Origin: Thalassovita mediterranea
GTDB taxonomy: Bacteria; Pseudomonadota; Alphaproteobacteria; Caulobacterales; Hyphomonadaceae
Assembly: GCA_019448215.1 (NCBI GenBank)
Contig: CP080408.1
Coordinates: forward strand, 1,488,001 to 1,552,000
Direction of reading: 5' to 3'
Length of the DNA stretch: 64,000 nucleotides
In this document: positions 24,644 through 33,441 of the stretch, piece after piece
Layout: the number at the start of each line of letters is the position of its first letter
How positions within the stretch are numbered: the first letter of the stretch is position 1
Position numbers and translations under genes: made by a program
Notes under the pieces: model-generated
Seen by the model: only the letters and a program-made list of their open reading frames with translations
What the model was told of the DNA's origin: nothing
Database searches by the model: none

Positions 24644-25840
24644 ATGGCGGCTGAAGATGGCAAGGACTGGAAACCAGCGACGAAACTCGTGCGCGGTGGC
24701 ACGATGCGGTCCGAGTTCGGGGAGACCTCCGAAGCGATCTACCTGACCTCTGGCTATGCGTATGACAGCGCTGAGCAGGCGGCCCGCCGCATGTCCGGCG
24801 AAGAGGAAGGCTATGTCTATTCGCGCTATGCCAACCCGACGGTCCGTATGCTGGAAAACCGGCTCGCCATGCTGGAAGGCGCAGAGACAGCCCGCGTGAC
24901 CTCGTCGGGCATGGGCGCCATCTCGACCGCGCTGATCGCACCTGTTGGTCAGGGTGACCGTGTCGTAGCGGCAAGCGCGCTTTTTGGCTCCTGCCGGGTC
25001 ATCTGCCAGACGATCCTTCCGCGTTATGGCGTGGAGACCGAATTCGTTCAGGGCTCTGACCTCGATGCCTGGAAGAAGGCACTGTCGCGCCCGGCCAATT
25101 ATGTTCTCATCGAATCGCCGTCCAATCCGCTTCTCGAAGCCGTGGACATCGCCGCCGTGGCAGAGCTCGCCCACAAGGCTGGCGCCAAGCTGATCGTCGA
25201 CAACGTGTTTGCCACGCCGATCCTCCAGCGCCCGATGGAGCTTGGCGCGGACATCTCGGTCTATTCGGCGACCAAGCACATGGACGGCCAAGGCCGCGTT
25301 CTGGCCGGCGCGATCCTCGGTCCTACGGACTGGATGGAGGAGTTCATCGACCCATGGCTGCGCCATACCGGACCTGCCGCTTCTCCATTTAATGCATGGG
25401 TTGTCCTGAAGGGGCTGGAGACGCTGGACCTTCGCGTGCGTCAGGCCAGCAAGAACGCCGCGCGGCTCGCTGATGCCATCGCGGGGCATGAGAATGTTGC
25501 CGCCGTCCGCTATCCGGGGCGCAGCGACCATCCGCACTACGCGGTCCACGCAAAGCAGATGGAAGAGGGGGGCACGCTGATCGCCTTTTCGGTCAAGGGC
25601 GGACGCCCTGAAGCCTTCCGCGTGCTGAATGCGCTGAAGCTCGTTGATATCTCGAACAATCTTGGCGACACCAAGTCGCTCGCCTGTCATCCGGCCTCGA
25701 CCACGCACCGCGCCCTCAATGAGGAAGAGCGCGCGTCGATGGGGCTTGATGAGAGCTGGATCCGTATCTCGGTCGGCCTTGAAGACGCGGGCGACCTCGA
25801 AGCCGATCTTCTCGCGGCGCTCTCGGCGATGAACGGCTAG
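24644..25840 (+). CDS. metZ: O-succinylhomoserine sulfhydrylase
   Basis: A 398-residue PLP enzyme of the Cys/Met metabolism family that makes homocysteine from O-succinylhomoserine and sulfide. Visible are YVYSRYANPT, the SSGMGA phosphate loop, the PSNPLLEAVD strand, VDNVFATP, and the PLP lysine in YSATKHMDGQGR (K211). The GQGR after the lysine favours MetZ over cystathionine enzymes. GGAAGGA lies eight bases before the ATG at 24644, so I prefer this start to 24623 or 24635. apaG follows within 18 bases. Confidence 0.9.
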   Translation: MAAEDGKDWKPATKLVRGGTMRSEFGETSEAIYLTSGYAYDSAEQAARRMSGEEEGYVYSRYANPTVRMLENRLAMLEGAETARVTSSGMGAISTALIAPVGQGDRVVAASALFGSCRVICQTILPRYGVETEFVQGSDLDAWKKALSRPANYVLIESPSNPLLEAVDIAAVAELAHKAGAKLIVDNVFATPILQRPMELGADISVYSATKHMDGQGRVLAGAILGPTDWMEEFIDPWLRHTGPAASPFNAWVVLKGLETLDLRVRQASKNAARLADAIAGHENVAAVRYPGRSDHPHYAVHAKQMEEGGTLIAFSVKGGRPEAFRVLNALKLVDISNNLGDTKSLACHPASTTHRALNEEERASMGLDESWIRISVGLEDAGDLEADLLAALSAMNG

Positions 25841-25858
25841 GCTGGGGGCCCGACGCAT

Positions 25859-26275
25859 ATGGCATCGTCTCGAAAGGCCCTTCGCTATGAAGCGGTGACG
25901 GACGGCATGAAGATCGCCGTCACGCCGAAATTCCTCGATGAGGAATCGCTTCCGGCAAAGGGCCGCTATGTCTGGGCCTATACGATCGAGATGGAAAACA
26001 GCTCCGACACGACGTGGACGCTGACGCTTCGCCACTGGGACATCATCGACAGCTTCGGCAGGCGCCAGACGGTTGATGGCGAAGGTGTGGTTGGCCAGAC
26101 CCCGCGTCTCGAGCCCGGTGACACCTTCCGCTATTCGTCCGGCGCGCCGCTGGCCGCACCGTCCGGCATGATGAGTGGCAGCTATACGTTCGTGTCGGAT
26201 GACGGGGCTGAGTTTGTCGCACGCGTGCCAGCTTTCTCGCTCGACAGTCCCTACGACCAGAACCTTCCGAGCTAG
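25859..26275 (+). CDS. apaG: ApaG-domain protein
   Basis: A 138-residue single-domain ApaG protein with a fibronectin-III-like beta fold. Clear signatures are VWAYTIEMEN, LRHWDIID, GRRQTVDGEGVVGQ, PRLEPGDTFRYSSG and MMSGSYTFV. In E. coli ApaG affects Co2+ resistance and Mg2+ efflux; the direct activity is unknown. Its place 18 bases after metZ suggests one transcript. Confidence 0.93.
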   Translation: MASSRKALRYEAVTDGMKIAVTPKFLDEESLPAKGRYVWAYTIEMENSSDTTWTLTLRHWDIIDSFGRRQTVDGEGVVGQTPRLEPGDTFRYSSGAPLAAPSGMMSGSYTFVSDDGAEFVARVPAFSLDSPYDQNLPS

Positions 26276-26333
26276 CCCTTTCCCCGCCGAAAACCGGTGA
26301 CGCGGGCGCAGAAACACTGCTAGAGCGCCAGTC

Positions 26334-27233
26334 ATGGGTTTCCGCGATTTCCTGCTTCTCTTTGCCGTCTGCTTTGTCTGGGGGCTGAACCTCGTTGTGA
26401 CCCGTTGGGTCGTCGCAGACGCCGCCGTGCCGCCTGTCTTCTTTGCGGCCGTCCGCTTTGCGGGTATCGCGCTCGTTCTCATTCCCTTCCTGTTTCCGGC
26501 GCCAAAACAGATGCTGACCCTGTTCGGCATTTCCATGTGTATGGGCGCGGTGCATTTCGCGCTGCTTTTCATGGGGCTTGCCAATGCTGAAGCGAGCGCG
26601 GTGTCCGTCACGGGCCAGCTTGGCGTGCCGTTCGCAACGCTGATGAGCATGGCGTTCCTTGGTGAGAAGGTCGGCTGGCGGCGCGGGCTCGGCATCATGC
26701 TGGCCTTTGCGGGGGTGACCCTGATCGCCTTCGACCCGGACAGTTTCTCGGTCAGCTTTGGCCTCATCTATGTGATTATCTCGGCCTTCATCGGCGCCTC
26801 TGGCGGCATCATGATGAAGAAGATGGCGCCGATCAGCGCGCTGCAGCTTCAGGCATGGCTCGGTCTTTTCAGCTTCGGCCCGCTCCTGATTTTCTCCTTC
26901 CTGACAGAAGGCGGACAGGTTGAGGCCTTTGTCGGCGGCGGCTGGCTGGTCTGGACCGCGACCGTGTTCGCTGTGCTTGGCGTCAGCGTCTTTGGTCATG
27001 GCGCCTATTATTACCTCATCAAGAAGTACGACATCTCGCTCCTCTCGCCGCTGACGCTGATGACGCCGCTCTGGGGCGTGGTCCTCGCGGTCAGCCTGCT
27101 TGGCGAACCGCTGACATCGCGCCTCGTGGTCGGTGCGGCAATTTCCCTGAGCGGGGTATTTGTCATTGCCCTGCGCCGGAACAAATCCCTTCCGGAAGCA
27201 GCCATTCCTGAAAAAGCCCGTGTGGTGAAATGA
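26334..27233 (+). CDS. EamA/DMT-family transporter
   Basis: A 299-residue inner-membrane protein with about ten hydrophobic segments arranged as two EamA repeats (about 5-138 and 142-287). Typical features are WGLNLVVTRW near the N terminus, the end of the first repeat at LGEKVGWRRGLGIMLAFAGV, and SPLTLMTPLWGVVLAVSLLGEP in the second. Drug/metabolite family members export small metabolites such as amino acids; the substrate cannot be told. Its stop overlaps the next start as ATGA. Confidence 0.92.
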   Translation: MGFRDFLLLFAVCFVWGLNLVVTRWVVADAAVPPVFFAAVRFAGIALVLIPFLFPAPKQMLTLFGISMCMGAVHFALLFMGLANAEASAVSVTGQLGVPFATLMSMAFLGEKVGWRRGLGIMLAFAGVTLIAFDPDSFSVSFGLIYVIISAFIGASGGIMMKKMAPISALQLQAWLGLFSFGPLLIFSFLTEGGQVEAFVGGGWLVWTATVFAVLGVSVFGHGAYYYLIKKYDISLLSPLTLMTPLWGVVLAVSLLGEPLTSRLVVGAAISLSGVFVIALRRNKSLPEAAIPEKARVVK

Positions 27234-27913
27234 AGATTACGCGCCTCTCCAGCCCGAACTTCAATGACCGCCAGTTCCCGCTCGATATGCTGGTGCTGCA
27301 CTATACCGGCATGGAAACGGGCGATGCGGCGATTGAGCGGCTCACCGACAAGGAGGCCGGTGTCTCCGCCCACTATGTCGTGCGCGAGACCGGCGAAATC
27401 CTGCAGCTGGTCGATGAGGACAAACGGGCATGGCATGCGGGCGTTTCCAGCTGGCAGGGCGATGAGGACCTCAACTCCCGCTCTGTCGGGATCGAGATCG
27501 TGAATGGCGGACATGACTGGCGCGCCCCCGATGGCACCCTGCCGGACTATCCGGACGCGCAGATCGAGGCGGTCGTTTCCTTGTCGAAAGCGATCATAGC
27601 CCGCTGGAATATCCCGGCGGACCGTGTCGTCGGTCACAGCGATATTGCGCCAGCCCGCAAGGCGGATCCAGGCGAGCATTTCCCTTGGCAACGCCTTTCC
27701 GAAGCGGGCATCGGGCTCTGGCCTTCGGTCAGCGCCGGGGCGGACCAGCCCGCCGAGATATCACTGCGCGCCATTGGGTATGACGTCAGCGACCTGACAG
27801 CGGCCATCACCGCATTCCAACGCCGCTGGATGCCAGACCGCGTTGACGGTCTGGACGACGCCGATCTGCGCGCCAGAGCTGCCGCGGTCGCTGCCGCCTA
27901 TTCTGCAGGCTGA
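27230..27913 (+). CDS. N-acetylmuramoyl-L-alanine amidase, AmiD-like
   Basis: A 227-residue Zn amidase of the Amidase_2 fold. Ligand-bearing motifs are LVLHYTGM (histidine, about residue 24), SVGIEIVN and VVGHSDIAPARKADPG near residues 130-145. The C-terminal ~60 residues (YDVSDLTAAITAFQRRW) look like a peptidoglycan-binding helix bundle. No signal peptide is seen, so the protein may act on cytosolic recycled muropeptides (as AmpD does) rather than in the periplasm. Its end overlaps the convergent BrkB-type gene by 16 bases. Confidence 0.9.
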   Translation: MKITRLSSPNFNDRQFPLDMLVLHYTGMETGDAAIERLTDKEAGVSAHYVVRETGEILQLVDEDKRAWHAGVSSWQGDEDLNSRSVGIEIVNGGHDWRAPDGTLPDYPDAQIEAVVSLSKAIIARWNIPADRVVGHSDIAPARKADPGEHFPWQRLSEAGIGLWPSVSAGADQPAEISLRAIGYDVSDLTAAITAFQRRWMPDRVDGLDDADLRARAAAVAAAYSAG

Positions 27914-28836
27914 TCTGGCGCGTCTTTCAGGACGCCGGTCGCTTCATCTTCCTCCGGTGACTTGTCAGAGAGGAGCCTCGACCATTCTACGGTCAGCGCG
28001 GCGCCCAGCAGCAGCGACGAGACCGAAACGACCAGCCAGATGAAGCCGAGAATGACGGACGCCAGTGCCCCATAGAAGGTGTCGAGCACCGAAATCCGAA
28101 GGTAAAGATGATAGGCCCAGGTCGCGACGCTCCAGCTGAAAGCGCCAGCGGCAGCCCCCATGGTCATCGACCGCGCAGAATTGATGCGTCCATAAAGCGA
28201 CAGCGAGATGATCAGGTAGAAGATCACAAAGCAGGCGATGAATTTGCCCAGCCAGAGCTGGGCTGCAAAATCTGAAATGTCGCGCGCCAGAGAGAAAGCG
28301 ACGAAGCCTTCGCGCTCGGTAGCAAAGGACATCAGAAGCTGCAGCGCGCCAAGCAACCAGACGATGAGGATGAGCATCGTCGTCATCAGCAGGGAGACGC
28401 CCTGGAAGCGGATAATGTTTGAGCGCCGCTCACTGCCGGCGACCATGCGGATGCCGGTAATGGCGGCCTTGGCTCCGGATGTCGCGGTGTAGAGCACGAC
28501 CAGAACGGCGCCGACGGCCCGGATCGTCAAGCCTTGCGGGGTGGAATCCCGGATGGTGGCAAGATCAGCCTGCTGGAGCGGAGCAACGGCAGAAGTCAGC
28601 ACCTGGTCGACCGTATTCGACAGCGCATCGGAAATGTCATGCGGCAGCAGCGAAAAGAGCAGGGTCAGCGTCAGATAGATTAGCGGGAAAATGGAGAAGA
28701 GCGCGTAGAAGCTGATCCCGCCTGTCACGATCCTCACTTCCGGGCGCGATAGCCGGACAATGGCGCGCCATAGCGGAAGGACGATCCAGCCTCGCAGGAA
28801 TTGCGGCATTGGCAGTTTTGTCAGCCAGGCTTCCAA
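27898..28836 (-). CDS. YihY/BrkB-family membrane protein with predicted TTG start
   Basis: A 312-residue inner-membrane protein with about six hydrophobic segments and the family's GGISFYALFSIFPL opening, TLRAVG-like middle and GAxxWxxATxxFxxY-type loop (GAFSWSVATWAYHLY). The family was once called ribonuclease BN by mistake; its role is unknown. I place the start at TTG 28836, because AGGAGA at 28842-28847 sits five bases upstream and the next ATG (28809) has no such site. The longer frame up to 28905 encodes a cysteine-rich stretch with no family similarity. Confidence 0.85.
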   Translation of the reverse strand: MEAWLTKLPMPQFLRGWIVLPLWRAIVRLSRPEVRIVTGGISFYALFSIFPLIYLTLTLLFSLLPHDISDALSNTVDQVLTSAVAPLQQADLATIRDSTPQGLTIRAVGAVLVVLYTATSGAKAAITGIRMVAGSERRSNIIRFQGVSLLMTTMLILIVWLLGALQLLMSFATEREGFVAFSLARDISDFAAQLWLGKFIACFVIFYLIISLSLYGRINSARSMTMGAAAGAFSWSVATWAYHLYLRISVLDTFYGALASVILGFIWLVVSVSSLLLGAALTVEWSRLLSDKSPEEDEATGVLKDAPDQPAE

Positions 28837-29049
28837 TGAATTCTCCTGCGGCTCTCCGGGCCCACAACAACAAGCGCATGCCCGGCGATCATGTGAAGCT
28901 AACACTAGTCGGCAAAGCCGTCCTCATTCGAGTTGCTCCAAATCGGGGCGCGCCGGACCGGAAAACCCTCAACAGGGCCTACTTTCGGTTGAATTGAAGT
29001 CATGGACCGGTAAAGAATAATCCCTGTACCAAGCGTGGGGGAAGTTTTG

Positions 29050-29577
29050 ATGCGTTTATTCCTGGTTCTTTCAGTCATAGCGAGCTTCGGATTGCCATTG
29101 CACTCAGCCTCTGCCGAGGGCTGGAAAATGCAGCGGGTCATGGCAAGCATGGACGTGAAGGGAAGTGCCACGGAGGATGTCACTTATACTTCGAGCAAGC
29201 TCTGGACGACCGACATGAGCAAGCCGGAAATCCGCTTTAGTTGCAGCAATCATTACGGCCTCAAGGTCACCATTTCTTTTGAACCGGCGGAAAATCCGGT
29301 TGGTAGGGTCGGCGTTGCCAGCATGGATGCCCGTAGTGTTCCTGTCTGGTTTGAGAATGGCGAAAAATCTACAGCAGCCTGGACCGTCGTTCGCCGTCTT
29401 CGCCGTATACAAACCCGTAGTAGCGGAACGGCGATCAGCATCTACAATGCCGTGGTGCGCGGAGAAACTTTTGATATCGACGAACCCTTCGGTGATCGGG
29501 TGACATTCACGCCGCCTCCGCCAAACCAGGAATTCGCTGACTTTGCCAGTGCGTGCTCTGTCACAAATGGTGGCTAG
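29050..29577 (+). CDS. Small exported protein, unknown family
   Basis: A 175-residue protein with a Sec signal peptide (1-22, cut after ASA) and no membrane segment after it. Two cysteines (SCSNHYG and the C-terminal SACSV) may pair. The ATG at 29050 has a GGGGGAAG ribosome-binding site six bases upstream; the frame begins at 29035 but that start is unsupported. Codon use is less GC-rich than the flanking genes. No family recognised. Confidence 0.7.
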   Translation: MRLFLVLSVIASFGLPLHSASAEGWKMQRVMASMDVKGSATEDVTYTSSKLWTTDMSKPEIRFSCSNHYGLKVTISFEPAENPVGRVGVASMDARSVPVWFENGEKSTAAWTVVRRLRRIQTRSSGTAISIYNAVVRGETFDIDEPFGDRVTFTPPPPNQEFADFASACSVTNGG

Positions 29578-29712
29578 GATCACGCCATAGCTTCCTGCCG
29601 CCAGATTTGATTTCCTTGCTTTCTGCCGAGGCTAAGGATATGAGCCCGCCCCAGAAGTCTCCCTCGTATTGCCGCGGCTGCTGACCCGACCGGCAAAACA
29701 CTGAGGAAGACA

Positions 29713-30255
29713 ATGTCCCACCCCAACTCGCGTGCCGAGCGCCGCGCCCTTGCGCGCAAGCTCGATGGACGCATCAATCATCGCGACCAGTCCTCCCGCC
29801 GCTATGGCATCGAGAAGGACTGGAAGAAAATCTACTGGCGCAAGAACAAGCTTCACCGCGCGCGGCAGATCGGCAAGATCTGGCACCATAATGAATGGGA
29901 AAAGATCATGGCGGATGCTGAGCCTGTGCGAGTTTTATTCGTGTGCTCGAAGAATCAGTGGAGAAGCCCGACAGGCGAGGCCGTGTTCCGCCATGTGGAA
30001 GGCGTGGACACGCGCTCTGCCGGCACTGCCCGGTCTGCCCGACGCCAGCTGTCTATAGCCGACATCCGCTGGGCCGATATCATTTTGGTGATGGAGGACA
30101 AGCACGCCGCACGCATCCGTGCCGACTTCCGCAATGAGACGCGTTACAAGCCCCTGCACGTTCTCGACATTCCCGATGAATACGGCTTCATGAACGAGGA
30201 GTTGGTCGAGCTGATCCGTGCAAAGGCGCAACCGTTGATCTTTAACAAAGAGTAA
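29713..30255 (+). CDS. LMW protein-tyrosine-phosphatase-like protein with basic N-terminal extension
   Basis: 180 residues in two parts. Residues 1-65 are very basic (about 20 Arg/Lys) and helical. Residues 70-180 match the small LMW-phosphatase-like group: FVCSKNQWRSPTGEAVF (the P-loop CxxxxxRS), SAGTA, WADIILVMEDKHAARI and VLDIPDEYGFMNEELVEL. The P-loop keeps Cys and Arg, so activity is possible; whether the substrate is a phosphotyrosine is unclear. Homologues are normally about 105 residues, so the basic part is an extra domain. An internal ATG at 29908 would give the short form alone, and a mixed start cannot be ruled out. Confidence 0.82.
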   Translation: MSHPNSRAERRALARKLDGRINHRDQSSRRYGIEKDWKKIYWRKNKLHRARQIGKIWHHNEWEKIMADAEPVRVLFVCSKNQWRSPTGEAVFRHVEGVDTRSAGTARSARRQLSIADIRWADIILVMEDKHAARIRADFRNETRYKPLHVLDIPDEYGFMNEELVELIRAKAQPLIFNKE

Positions 30256-30264
30256 GAGATCGAA

Positions 30265-30810
30265 ATGGAGTTCTGGCTACGACCCATTCTAACAATCGTA
30301 TTCACGGTCGGCGTCTACTGGATTATCACCCTTGATCACCGACGAAATCGTCAACCAAACGAAGTATATGCACCAGTTGGCCTGACCCTCTTTTTGGGTC
30401 TTATCGGACTATCAACAGCTATAGGACTTGGCTGGGGAATGCTCCTGCCCGCGACTTGGCAAAGGGATGACGCTTTGGCATTCCCCGTCCTGTTTCTATT
30501 TGGGGTTGTGGCCACAATTACCGCCGCGGATCTCGATGCCAAGAAGATTATTTGGGATGGCGAGCGAATTTTAATTAGAAAGCTGTTTCGCTCGCAGCGT
30601 TCATACCGCTGGCAGGATGTCGAACGGGCAGACAATATGGTCTTTTCTGAAGCGTGGCGGCTCTGGTTCAGAGACGGATACCGGGTAGGGGTCCCCCACC
30701 GGATGGTTGGCGTTCCCGCACTTCTTTCAGAGGTGGCTGGTCGACCGCATATCGAACTTAGCTCCGAGGAACTGCGCCAAATCAGGCGTGATATGAACGA
30801 GGGCAAGTGA
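30265..30810 (+). CDS. Membrane protein with C-terminal PH-like domain, low-GC codon use
   Basis: A 181-residue protein with three membrane helices (about 5-22, 38-62 and 72-90), then a soluble domain (about 92-181) of alternating strands (KKIIWDGERILIRKLFRSQRSYRWQDVERA) that resembles bacterial PH domains. Its codons use more A/T at third positions than any neighbour, which suggests transfer. It starts nine bases after the phosphatase-like gene, so they may be one unit. Function unknown. Confidence 0.75.
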   Translation: MEFWLRPILTIVFTVGVYWIITLDHRRNRQPNEVYAPVGLTLFLGLIGLSTAIGLGWGMLLPATWQRDDALAFPVLFLFGVVATITAADLDAKKIIWDGERILIRKLFRSQRSYRWQDVERADNMVFSEAWRLWFRDGYRVGVPHRMVGVPALLSEVAGRPHIELSSEELRQIRRDMNEGK

Positions 30811-30814
30811 TCCT

Positions 30815-31414
30815 TTAAGGCCCGCAGACCCATTCGCCGTCGAAGGTACGAGTCGCACCATCTGCGCGGTTGACCGTCATGGTGGCGGCCTGGCTGGTCT
30901 GCTCGGTCTGCGAGCCATCAAGCGTGGCGTCGCCCAGCTCAACCACGATCACCATACCTTCACCGGCAAAGGTGCCACCATCTTCCTCAAGCCCGCTGAA
31001 ACCGCCAAGCTGCTCGCCATAAAGCTGCAGGTCAGCGCCATCATTATTGATGGCTGCGGTGGCGCGCCCATCAGGATCGACGTCGGCGGCGGCTATGAGC
31101 AGCGGTTCGCCGCTATCTGCTGTCTGGAACGAACAACGCAGCTCTCCATCCAGCATGTCCGCGCCCTGCATCGAGATCGGCTGAAGCGAGGTCAGTGTCG
31201 CGTCGCTGCCCGTGACGCCGAGATCTGCCTCAGCGGTATCGTCTGGCAACATGCTGTCAGAGGTCGTGACCTCGTCGCTGTCCTGCGCATTTACGATGGG
31301 CGCCTTGCCGATGCGCGTGCTGGCATCGGTGTCTGTCTCATTGTTATCAGGCGAACAGGCCACCAGCAGCAGTCCGGTAGAGAGGGCGGCGAAGGATGTG
31401 AGTGTCTTTTTCAT
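30815..31414 (-). CDS. Lipoprotein of unknown function
   Basis: A 199-residue lipoprotein with a clear lipobox (LLVAC, about 16-20) and a long acidic, serine/threonine-rich linker (21-75). A predicted beta-rich domain has a cysteine pair (ELRCSF and the C-terminal EWVCGP) that could close it. No family recognised. It is convergent to the membrane gene on the plus strand, four bases apart. Confidence 0.75.
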   Translation of the reverse strand: MKKTLTSFAALSTGLLLVACSPDNNETDTDASTRIGKAPIVNAQDSDEVTTSDSMLPDDTAEADLGVTGSDATLTSLQPISMQGADMLDGELRCSFQTADSGEPLLIAAADVDPDGRATAAINNDGADLQLYGEQLGGFSGLEEDGGTFAGEGMVIVVELGDATLDGSQTEQTSQAATMTVNRADGATRTFDGEWVCGP

Positions 31415-31513
31415 GCCTCTGCCAACGATTGCTCACCCTGAATGTTCCTCGACTTCAGCGCGATCATAATGGTGATCTGGTGGGGGAGGACATTCTGGCG
31501 TATAGGGGCGCCC

Positions 31514-31890
31514 TGACCAGACGGCCGGGCAGTCGCTGGCATGGCTCACAAGGCCATGCTGGAGGAAAGTCCGGGCTCCATGGAAACAGGGCGGCGGATA
31601 ATGTCCGCCCGGCGTGAGCCGAGGGAAAGTGCCACAGAGAGCAGACCGCCCCAGATCTGATCTGGGGTAAGGGTGAAAGGGTGGGGTAAGAGCCCACCGC
31701 GGGGGCGGTAACGTCCCTGGCATGGTAAACCCCGCCCGGAGCAAGACCGAATAGGGGGTGCGCATGGGCCGTTTCCAGCCCGCGCCCCGGGTGTGTCGCG
31801 TGAGGGTCCTGGCGACAGGGCTCCCAGAGGAATGACTGCACAGGCGCCGCAAGGCGCTGGACAGAACCCGGCTTACAGGCCGTCTGGTCA
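31514..31890 (+). ncRNA. rnpB: RNase P RNA, bacterial A type
   Basis: This is the catalytic RNA of RNase P, which trims tRNA 5' ends. The ends pair perfectly over 13 bases (TGACCAGACGGCC at 31514-31526 and its complement at 31878-31890), forming P1. The universally conserved GAGGAAAGTCCGGGCTCC block is at 31563-31580, and ACAGAACCCGGCTTAC near 31861-31876 is the conserved 3' half of P4. At about 377 bases it is a normal alphaproteobacterial length. It runs convergent to the DUF2721 gene with a two-base gap, leaving no room for a separate terminator. Confidence 0.96.
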
Positions 31891-31892
31891 GC

Positions 31893-32390
31893 CTATTTCC
31901 AGCGTTTCCAGAAGCGCACCTTCGGGCGCGTGACCGGCCGCGCCCGCTGCAGCACATCGGTCCGCACACGGATCATGGCTGCGGCGAGGTGAATCTCCCA
32001 TAAGAAGCTGCCCGTCGCAGTGATGAGCGCGCCCATCGTCATGATGAACAGGATGGACACGGGAATCCCGACATCCAGCCGGAAGAGCTGGCCGGTAAAC
32101 AGCGTCACGATAACGAGACAGATCAGCAGCATCGCAAGTGTTGAGAGGACAATGGCGCGGTTGATCCACGAGATGCGCTGGTCCAGCAGGATTATCTCGG
32201 AGCGCCAGCGCGGATGGTTCTCCATCGCGCCTTCGACCATCAGCTCCATCTCCAGCGAGCGGGAGCGGTCAACCGTGCGGCCAAGCCGGTTGGTCAGCAC
32301 GGTGAGGAGTGCGCCGATACCCGCAATCAGGAAGACCGGCGCAACGGCCAGTTCGATGCTGTGAACGATATCAACGTCGACGGTTTCCAT
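31893..32390 (-). CDS. DUF2721-family membrane protein
   Basis: A 165-residue inner-membrane protein with three hydrophobic segments (about 15-33, 76-95 and 103-124). The DUF2721 pattern VAPVFLIAGIGALLTVLTNRLGR opens it. I place the start at ATG 32390, because the longer frame (to 32489) has a basic, non-family N terminus that overlaps the upstream gene. Function unknown. Its stop abuts rnpB. Confidence 0.85.
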   Translation of the reverse strand: METVDVDIVHSIELAVAPVFLIAGIGALLTVLTNRLGRTVDRSRSLEMELMVEGAMENHPRWRSEIILLDQRISWINRAIVLSTLAMLLICLVIVTLFTGQLFRLDVGIPVSILFIMTMGALITATGSFLWEIHLAAAMIRVRTDVLQRARPVTRPKVRFWKRWK

Positions 32391-32424
32391 GACGAGCCTG
32401 AGATGGGCCGCGCGCGGCCGATTG

Positions 32425-33393
32425 CTAGATGTAGCCTTCTTCCAGAAGGTCCTTTGTGTGAATGATCCCGACCGGTGTGCCGTCCTCAAGGACGAAACCG
32501 TTCGAAATACGAAGCTTGGTCATCACGTCGACCACGAGCGCGATGCGGTCGCCCTTTGCAAAGGTCTTGCCGCCGCGCGTCATCATTTCGCGCGCTGTGC
32601 CGGCTTCGCGCCCTTCCTGCATATAGCGGCGAAGATCGCCATCCGTGACGATGCCGATATAGCGCCCGTCCGCATCGACGACAGCGACGCAGCCCTGACG
32701 CCCTTCGGCGATCGCTTGAATGACGTCTCGCAGGCCTGCGTCCTGGCCGACTACGGGCGGGCTCGCATCGCGTGACATGAGGTAATCGGCCACCGTGTGA
32801 AGCGCCTTGCCGAGCTTTCCACCCGGATGCCGCGCGCCGAAATCCTCACGGCTGAAGCCGCGCCGCGCCATGAGGGCGACCGCCAGCGCATCGCCCATGA
32901 CAAGTGTCATCGTGGTGGAGGAGGTTGGCGCCAGACCGTTCGGGCAGGCTTCTTCGTGCTCAGGCAGTGCAAGCAGGATATCCGCATTGCGTCCAAGGAG
33001 GCTGTCAGCCGAGCGCGTCATCGCAATCAGCTTCACATTGTGAGAGCGGCAATAGCGCAGAAGGTCGATCAGCTCGCGCGTCTCGCCGGAATAGGAGATG
33101 GCGAGGACGACGCTGTCAGGGCGCACCATGCCAAGGTCGCCATGGCTCGCCTCGGTCGGGTGAAGGAAGAAGGATGGCGTGCCGGTAGAGGCCATGGTCG
33201 CGGCGATCTTCTGGCCGATATGGCCGGATTTGCCGACGCCGGCGACGATGAGATAACCAGCACAGCCGACAATCGCATCGACGGCGGCAGAGAAGTTCGC
33301 ATCAAGGCTGCTGGAGAGCGCGTCCAGCGCCTCGCGCTCAATCTGCACCACGCGGCGGGCCGTTTCGAGGTCGTTTTCCGGTCCAGATGACAT
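32425..33393 (-). CDS. kdsD: D-arabinose-5-phosphate isomerase
   Basis: A 322-residue protein with an N-terminal SIS domain (about 35-175) and two CBS domains (about 200-320), the KdsD/KpsF layout. It interconverts ribulose-5-P and arabinose-5-P, the first step of Kdo synthesis. Signatures are GVGKSGHIGQKIAATMASTGTPSFFLHP (about 52-79), SYSGET, and ARHPGGKLGK before the CBS pair. The start at 33393 has GGAGAG seven bases upstream; ATG 33408 does not. With kdsB at 46479 it shows that this genome makes Kdo for its surface glycans. Several isomerase copies are common, and this one might serve capsule rather than lipid A core. Confidence 0.93.
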   Translation of the reverse strand: MSSGPENDLETARRVVQIEREALDALSSSLDANFSAAVDAIVGCAGYLIVAGVGKSGHIGQKIAATMASTGTPSFFLHPTEASHGDLGMVRPDSVVLAISYSGETRELIDLLRYCRSHNVKLIAMTRSADSLLGRNADILLALPEHEEACPNGLAPTSSTTMTLVMGDALAVALMARRGFSREDFGARHPGGKLGKALHTVADYLMSRDASPPVVGQDAGLRDVIQAIAEGRQGCVAVVDADGRYIGIVTDGDLRRYMQEGREAGTAREMMTRGGKTFAKGDRIALVVDVMTKLRISNGFVLEDGTPVGIIHTKDLLEEGYI

Positions 33394-33441
33394 GTGCCGT
33401 CTCTCCAACTTTTGCGCGGCCCTCTTGGTCAGGGCCTGCGC

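Noticed and set aside
24581-26767. A minus-strand frame of about 1070 codons runs through dcd and beyond
   Set aside because: Only the last 338 codons encode dCTP deaminase. The upstream part is antisense to metZ, apaG and the EamA transporter, has odd composition and no family match.
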